DNA of 64,000 bases from Flavobacterium akiainvivens (lineage in GTDB: Bacteria > Bacteroidota > Bacteroidia > Flavobacteriales > Flavobacteriaceae): NCBI RefSeq assembly GCF_001278115.1, contig NZ_LIYD01000005.1:2001715-2065714 (forward strand). The letters are read 5' to 3'. The notes beneath the pieces are model-generated. The model had not been told where the DNA came from. It ran no database searches and worked only from the letters and a program-made list of their open reading frames with translations. Shown here piece by piece: positions 60,553 to 64,000 of this stretch (its first letter is position 1; every line of letters starts with the position of its first letter). A program made the translations under genes and the position numbers.

Positions 60553-60570
60553 TTCTCGATATATCGTGAA
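60553..60570. promoter_or_regulatory. Palindromic site CGATATATCG, copy 1
   Basis: TTCTCGATATATCGTGAA, one mismatch from the perfect palindrome at 60643-60660. Confidence 0.5.
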
Positions 60571-60620
60571 TTTTTTTGAAGCAACATTTGGAACAACGTA
60601 AACTTTTTAGGTGCAGGTTC

Positions 60621-60665
60621 TTTTTTCAGTCCTGAAAAAAAATTCACGATATATCGTGAATTTTT
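60621..60665. promoter_or_regulatory. Two adjoining perfect palindromes
   Basis: TTTTTTCAG-TC-CTGAAAAAA (60621-60640) adjoins a 28-base palindrome centred on TTCACGATATATCGTGAA (60638-60665). They lie with copy 1 at 60553 in the 480-bp spacer between the DUF2071 gene and the MarR gene. They could be operators or terminator stems; the A and T flanks also allow a bidirectional terminator. Apart from these and the marR promoter, a 100-bp-repeat core remnant (60819-60838) is the only other feature of the spacer. Confidence 0.6.
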
Positions 60666-60818
60666 AGAGCGCCGGATGATTCTGATACCCCTGACTAAAG
60701 CCGGGGGCAAATTATAATTTGGGTTCGGGTTACAAAACCTGAAACTTTACCCGAGGATTTTAATTCAGGCTATCGAAAATTCTAAAAATCGAACCATCCA
60801 AAAATCGAATCTCAAACT

Positions 60819-60838
60819 CCAAAAGTGAAATATTAAGC
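60819..60838. repeat. Distant copy of the hisS-flanking repeat core
   Basis: TCCAAAAGTGAAATATTAAG matches the CCGAAAGTGAAAAATTAAG core of the repeat pair around hisS, 40 kb away. Confidence 0.5.
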
Positions 60839-60903
60839 CCTATTTACACCTGCCTGAAAGAAAAATCCTAAATATTTTTACAATAAAATTACTTATATTT
60901 ACG

Positions 60904-60965
60904 TATGCAGGCATAGCATTTTTTTGCTTAACATAAAATACTTCTAAATTTAATATGCGTGCATA
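60904..60965. promoter_or_regulatory. Two TATGC-N2-GCATA operators in the marR promoter
   Basis: TATGCAGGCATA at 60904-60915 and TATGCGTGCATA at 60954-60965 are perfect half-site palindromes with a 2-base spacer, 50 bases apart, the second 12 bases before the -7 box. Position and form fit the operator of the MarR protein encoded next. Confidence 0.7.
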
Positions 60966-60976
60966 CTATTTTTTAC

Positions 60977-60984
60977 TATATTTG
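60977..60984 (+). promoter_or_regulatory. -7 box TATATTTG of marR
   Basis: A consensus Bacteroidota -7 element, 16 bases before the ATG at 61000 and just after the second TATGC-N2-GCATA palindrome. Confidence 0.7.
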
Positions 60985-60999
60985 AAATAACTAACCTGT

Positions 61000-61452
61000 A
61001 TGAAGGAGAAGACAATAGATTATATACTGAGGGCTACATGGCAGGCAGTATCGCGCATGTATAATGAGGAAGCCGCCAAGTATGGCGCAAGCATGTCAGT
61101 AGGTTTTGCCCTCTTAAGTATTGATAAAGAGCAGGGTATACCCAGCACAGCCCTTGGCCCGCAAATGGGCATGGAGGCCACAAGCCTTACACGTACGCTG
61201 AAAAGCATGGAAGATAAAGGACTGATTGTCAAGAAGAAAAACCCGGTAGACGGCCGCGGTGTGCTGATAAACCTTACCAAGCTGGGCAAGGAAAAACGCG
61301 ACCTGAGCAAAGACAGGGTACTGACGTTCAATGAGGTAATAAAACAGCACATACCGCAGGAAAAGCTGGATGCCTTTATTGAAGTAGCCGAAAAAATAAA
61401 CGAGTTAATAGCTGACCGGCAGATATTTACAAACGACGGCGACAGCAAATAA
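61000..61452 (+). CDS. MarR family transcriptional regulator
   Basis: 150 aa: dimerisation helices at both ends and a winged HTH with STALGPQMGMEATSLTRTLKSMEDKGLIVKKKNPVDGRGVLINLTKLG. It is the first gene of a beta-oxidation operon (38 bases before the dehydrogenase gene), and its promoter holds two TATGC-N2-GCATA palindromes. It probably represses the operon and responds to an acyl-CoA, as FadR-like MarR proteins do elsewhere. The ligand is inferred. Confidence 0.9.
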   Translation: MKEKTIDYILRATWQAVSRMYNEEAAKYGASMSVGFALLSIDKEQGIPSTALGPQMGMEATSLTRTLKSMEDKGLIVKKKNPVDGRGVLINLTKLGKEKRDLSKDRVLTFNEVIKQHIPQEKLDAFIEVAEKINELIADRQIFTNDGDSK

Positions 61453-61489
61453 CAACAAACTATAAACCACAAACTTCTAAACATAAAGC

Positions 61490-63880
61490 ATGAAACGCAC
61501 CATTAAAAAGGCGGCCGTTATAGGCTCCGGCGTTATGGGCAGCGCCATTGCGGCCCATTTTGCCAATATTGGCGTAGAAGTCCTGCTGCTGGACATCCCC
61601 CCAAGGGAACTTACCGAAGCAGAACAAAAAAAAGGCTTATCACTTACAGATAAGGCAGTTAGAAACCGTATAGTGAACGACCACCTGGCCAATTCGCTAA
61701 AGAGCAGCCCTTCCCCTATTTACCATAAAAAGTTTGCCAGCCGCATATCTACAGGCAATACCGAAGACGATATGCACAAAATTGCAGAGGCCGACTGGAT
61801 AATAGAAGTGGTAGTTGAACGCCTGGATATCAAGCAGAAAGTGTTTGAACAGGTAGAAAAATACCGCAAACCGGGCACCCTGATTACCTCAAACACCTCG
61901 GGTATCCCCATCAAATTTATGAGCGAAGGCCGCAGTGAAGACTTCCAGAAGCACTTTTGCGGCACGCACTTCTTTAACCCTCCCCGTTATTTAAAGCTTT
62001 TCGAAATCATTCCCGGCCCGCAAACAAGCATGGAAGTACTTGATTTCCTGAACAATTACGGCGAGCAGTTCCTTGGCAAGACATCGGTAGTGGCAAAAGA
62101 CACCCCGGCGTTTATAGGCAACCGTATAGGCATTTACGGCATTATGAGCCTGTTCCACCAGGTTAAAGAACTGAACCTGACCATAGAAGAGGTAGACAAG
62201 CTTACCGGACCGGTTATAGGCAGGCCTAAGAGTGCCACCTTCCGCACGGTAGATGTGGTGGGCCTTGATACCCTGGTACACGTAGCTAACGGTATTTATG
62301 AAAACTGCCCTGAGGATGAGCAGCACGAACTGTTTAAACTACCGGATTTCATCAATAAGATGATGGAAAACAAGTGGTTGGGCAGCAAAAGCGGACAAGG
62401 TTTCTATAAAAAAGTAGACAAAGACATACTGGCCTTAGACCTTGATACACTTGAATACCGTGCGCAGAAAAAAGCATCATTCGCCACCCTTGAACTTACC
62501 AAAACCATTGATAAACCGATAGATAGGTTTAAAGTACTGGTTGGCGGGCAGGACAAGGCCGGCGAGTTTTACCGCAAGAACTTTGCAGGCACCTTTGCTT
62601 ATGTAAGTCACAGAGTACCGGAGATTACCGACGACCTGTACAAGATAGACGATGCCATGAAAGCCGGTTTCGGCTGGGAAAACGGCCCCTTTGAAATATG
62701 GGATGCCGTGGGCGTTGAAAAAGGGCTTGAGCTTATAAAAGCCGAAGGACTTGAAGCGGCACAGTGGGTTAACGACATGATAGCCAGTGGTGTAAAAAGC
62801 TTTTACACCATTAAAGAAGGCGCTACCTATTACTACGATTTGGCCTCGAAATCGCACAAAAAGGTGCCGGGACAGGATGCCTTCATTATACTGAACAACA
62901 TCCGCGAAAGCAAGAAAATATGGAGCAACAGCGGTGCTATAATCCAGGACCTGGGCGATGGCATCATCAACCTTGAGTTCCAGAGTAAAATGAACACCAT
63001 AGGCGGCGATGTGCTTCAGGGCATTAACAAGGCCATAGACCTTGCCGAGAAAGAATATGACGGCCTTGTTATTGGTAACCAGGCAGCTAACTTCTCGGTG
63101 GGCGCTAACATAGGCATGATCTTCATGATGGCCGTAGAGCAGGAATATGATGAGCTTAACATGGCCATCAAACTGTTCCAAGACACCATGATGCGCGTGC
63201 GCTACTCGTCTATTCCTGTGGTAGTTGCACCGCACGGCATGACCCTGGGCGGTGGCTGCGAAATGAGTATGCACGCCGATAAAGTGGTGGCTGCCGCAGA
63301 AACCTACATTGGCCTTGTGGAATTTGGCGTAGGCGTCATCCCCGGCGGCGGCGGCTCTAAAGAGATGGCTCTCAGGGCCTCTGACCTTTGGCATAAAGAC
63401 GACGTGGAGCTGAACGTATTGCGCGAATACTTCCTTACCATTGGTACTGCAAAAGTCTCAACCTCAGCCTATGAGGCGTATGATTTGGGCATCCTGCAAA
63501 AAGGTAAAGACGTGGTGGTGGTTAACAAAGACCGCCAGATTGCCGAAGCCAAAAAGCACGCCAAACTACTGGCCGAAGCGGGCTATACAGCACCTATTCG
63601 CCGTAAGGACGTTAAAGTACTGGGCAAGCAGGCGCTGGGTATGTTCCTTGTAGGGACAGACAGTATGGAGGCCGGCCACTACATTAGCGAGCACGACAAG
63701 AAGATTGCCAACAAGCTGGCCTATGTTATGGCCGGTGGCGATTTGAGTGAGGCAACGCTGGTTAGCGAGCAGTACTTACTTGATTTAGAGAGGGAAGCAT
63801 TCCTTTCATTAACCGGAGAACGTAAAACCCTCGAAAGGATTCAATTCATGTTAACGAAAGGAAAACCACTTAGAAATTAA
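61490..63880 (+). CDS. 3-hydroxyacyl-CoA dehydrogenase/enoyl-CoA hydratase fusion
   Basis: A 796-aa multifunctional beta-oxidation enzyme. The NAD-binding dehydrogenase domain comes first (AAVIGSGVMGSAIAAHFANIG, FFNPPRYLKLFEIIPG, then VAKDTPAFIGNRIG), followed by a second dehydrogenase C-terminal domain and the hydratase domain (APHGMTLGGGCEMSMHADKVV, GLVEFGVGVIPGGGGSKEM). This order is the reverse of E. coli FadB and normal for Flavobacteriia. It lies between the MarR regulator and a thiolase gene (41-base gap), forming a fatty-acid degradation operon. Confidence 0.94.
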   Translation: MKRTIKKAAVIGSGVMGSAIAAHFANIGVEVLLLDIPPRELTEAEQKKGLSLTDKAVRNRIVNDHLANSLKSSPSPIYHKKFASRISTGNTEDDMHKIAEADWIIEVVVERLDIKQKVFEQVEKYRKPGTLITSNTSGIPIKFMSEGRSEDFQKHFCGTHFFNPPRYLKLFEIIPGPQTSMEVLDFLNNYGEQFLGKTSVVAKDTPAFIGNRIGIYGIMSLFHQVKELNLTIEEVDKLTGPVIGRPKSATFRTVDVVGLDTLVHVANGIYENCPEDEQHELFKLPDFINKMMENKWLGSKSGQGFYKKVDKDILALDLDTLEYRAQKKASFATLELTKTIDKPIDRFKVLVGGQDKAGEFYRKNFAGTFAYVSHRVPEITDDLYKIDDAMKAGFGWENGPFEIWDAVGVEKGLELIKAEGLEAAQWVNDMIASGVKSFYTIKEGATYYYDLASKSHKKVPGQDAFIILNNIRESKKIWSNSGAIIQDLGDGIINLEFQSKMNTIGGDVLQGINKAIDLAEKEYDGLVIGNQAANFSVGANIGMIFMMAVEQEYDELNMAIKLFQDTMMRVRYSSIPVVVAPHGMTLGGGCEMSMHADKVVAAAETYIGLVEFGVGVIPGGGGSKEMALRASDLWHKDDVELNVLREYFLTIGTAKVSTSAYEAYDLGILQKGKDVVVVNKDRQIAEAKKHAKLLAEAGYTAPIRRKDVKVLGKQALGMFLVGTDSMEAGHYISEHDKKIANKLAYVMAGGDLSEATLVSEQYLLDLEREAFLSLTGERKTLERIQFMLTKGKPLRN

Positions 63881-63892
63881 GGGTTTGCGTGG

Positions 63893-63917
63893 AATCTTCA
63901 ATCTAAAATCTGAAATC
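63893..63917. repeat. 25-bp dispersed repeat, copy 2
   Basis: A perfect 25-base match to 21096-21120, here in the 41-bp space between the dehydrogenase stop and the thiolase ATG, ending 4 bases before the start codon. Confidence 0.7.
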
Positions 63918-63921
63918 TGAA

Positions 63922-64000
63922 ATGAAAACCGCATATATAGTTAAGGCTTACCGCACTGCGGTAGGAAAAGCTCCCAAGGGAGTCTTTAGGTTTAAGCGAC
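63922..64000 (+). CDS. Acetyl-CoA acyltransferase (thiolase), 3' end outside window
   Basis: The first 26 codons read MKTAYIVKAYRTAVGKAPKG, then VFRFKR: the thiolase N-terminus with the conserved RTAVGK. The rest lies beyond the window. It follows the dehydrogenase gene in the same direction and would complete the last step of beta-oxidation. The full enzyme, with its active-site Cys, cannot be checked here. Confidence 0.85.
   Translation, partial: MKTAYIVKAYRTAVGKAPKGVFRFKR

Noticed and set aside
60525-60710. 61-aa minus-strand frame in the DUF2071-marR spacer
   Set aside because: It is made of the palindromes and A/T runs; residues are low-complexity and basic without any domain.
1-64000. 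Insertion sequences and rRNA genes
   Set aside because: No transposase pattern with terminal inverted repeats and no rRNA sequence was found on either strand.

Overview
The window looks like a chromosomal segment of a Flavobacteriaceae bacterium (Bacteroidota), probably Flavobacterium-like. The evidence is the TAnnTTTG-type -7 promoter boxes, T9SS C-terminal sorting domains, a START-like protein of a flavobacterial type, a tRNA-Met gene without encoded CCA, and housekeeping genes (hup, fmt, recQ, hisS, lpxK, lipA, GAPDH, fatty-acid oxidation) arranged as in that group. The core DNA is interrupted by two accessory regions.

Region 1 (1-7.94 kb, accessory). A truncated RES-domain gene and a CoiA-like nuclease gene are followed by a P4-type integrase, an AlpA-like regulator, a toprim/primase-like gene and a RadC/JAB gene. 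Beside the integrase, a 46-bp 3' fragment of a tRNA-Lys gene (with encoded CCA) lies between two direct copies of a tandem GTAACCCC repeat. That is the layout of an uncrossed attP. The genes at 1.8-4.9 kb carry clear Shine-Dalgarno sequences, unlike their surroundings. After a convergent stem-loop comes a very AT-rich, tightly spaced three-gene operon on the minus strand (7.76-5.03 kb) of unknown function, including a 627-aa protein with an HExxH motif. The region ends at an intact tRNA-Met gene that points into it and has an 11-bp tandem repeat just beyond its terminator.

Region 2 (8-39.1 kb, core). START-like protein, class IV aminotransferase, YqgE, M48 peptidase, HU, fmt-recQ-ATPase, small secreted proteins and lipoproteins, hisS flanked by a 100-bp inverted repeat, a MacB-type permease, a 1471-aa T9SS-sorted protein, a fasciclin protein, lpxK-pnp, a Tat-exported HAD protein, another T9SS protein and lipA.

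Region 3 (about 39.2-51.1 kb, mobilizable element). A tRNA 3'-end remnant and a strong terminator precede a degenerate receiver-domain protein, RteC, metabolic and regulatory cargo (an alcohol dehydrogenase divergent from an AraC regulator, and a P-loop ATPase), a MobA/MobB mobilization pair with an oriT-like spacer, DUF3408, two excisionase-type HTH genes, two unrecognised accessory genes and an IntDOT-like tyrosine recombinase. No conjugation (tra) genes are present, so it is best read as a mobilizable element or a decayed ICE. A spacer here folds into nested and pseudoknot-like complementarities and may be a structured RNA.

Region 4 (51.2-64 kb, core). A YoeB-type toxin-antitoxin pair, GAPDH, long-chain acyl-CoA synthetase, a T9SS delta-60-repeat protein, a phosphodiester glycosidase, small secreted proteins, an RNA 2'-phosphotransferase and a DUF2071 protein. 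A 480-bp spacer with large palindromes follows. The region ends with a MarR-controlled beta-oxidation operon (MarR, a 3-hydroxyacyl-CoA dehydrogenase/enoyl-CoA hydratase fusion and the start of a thiolase), whose promoter carries two TATGC-N2-GCATA palindromes.
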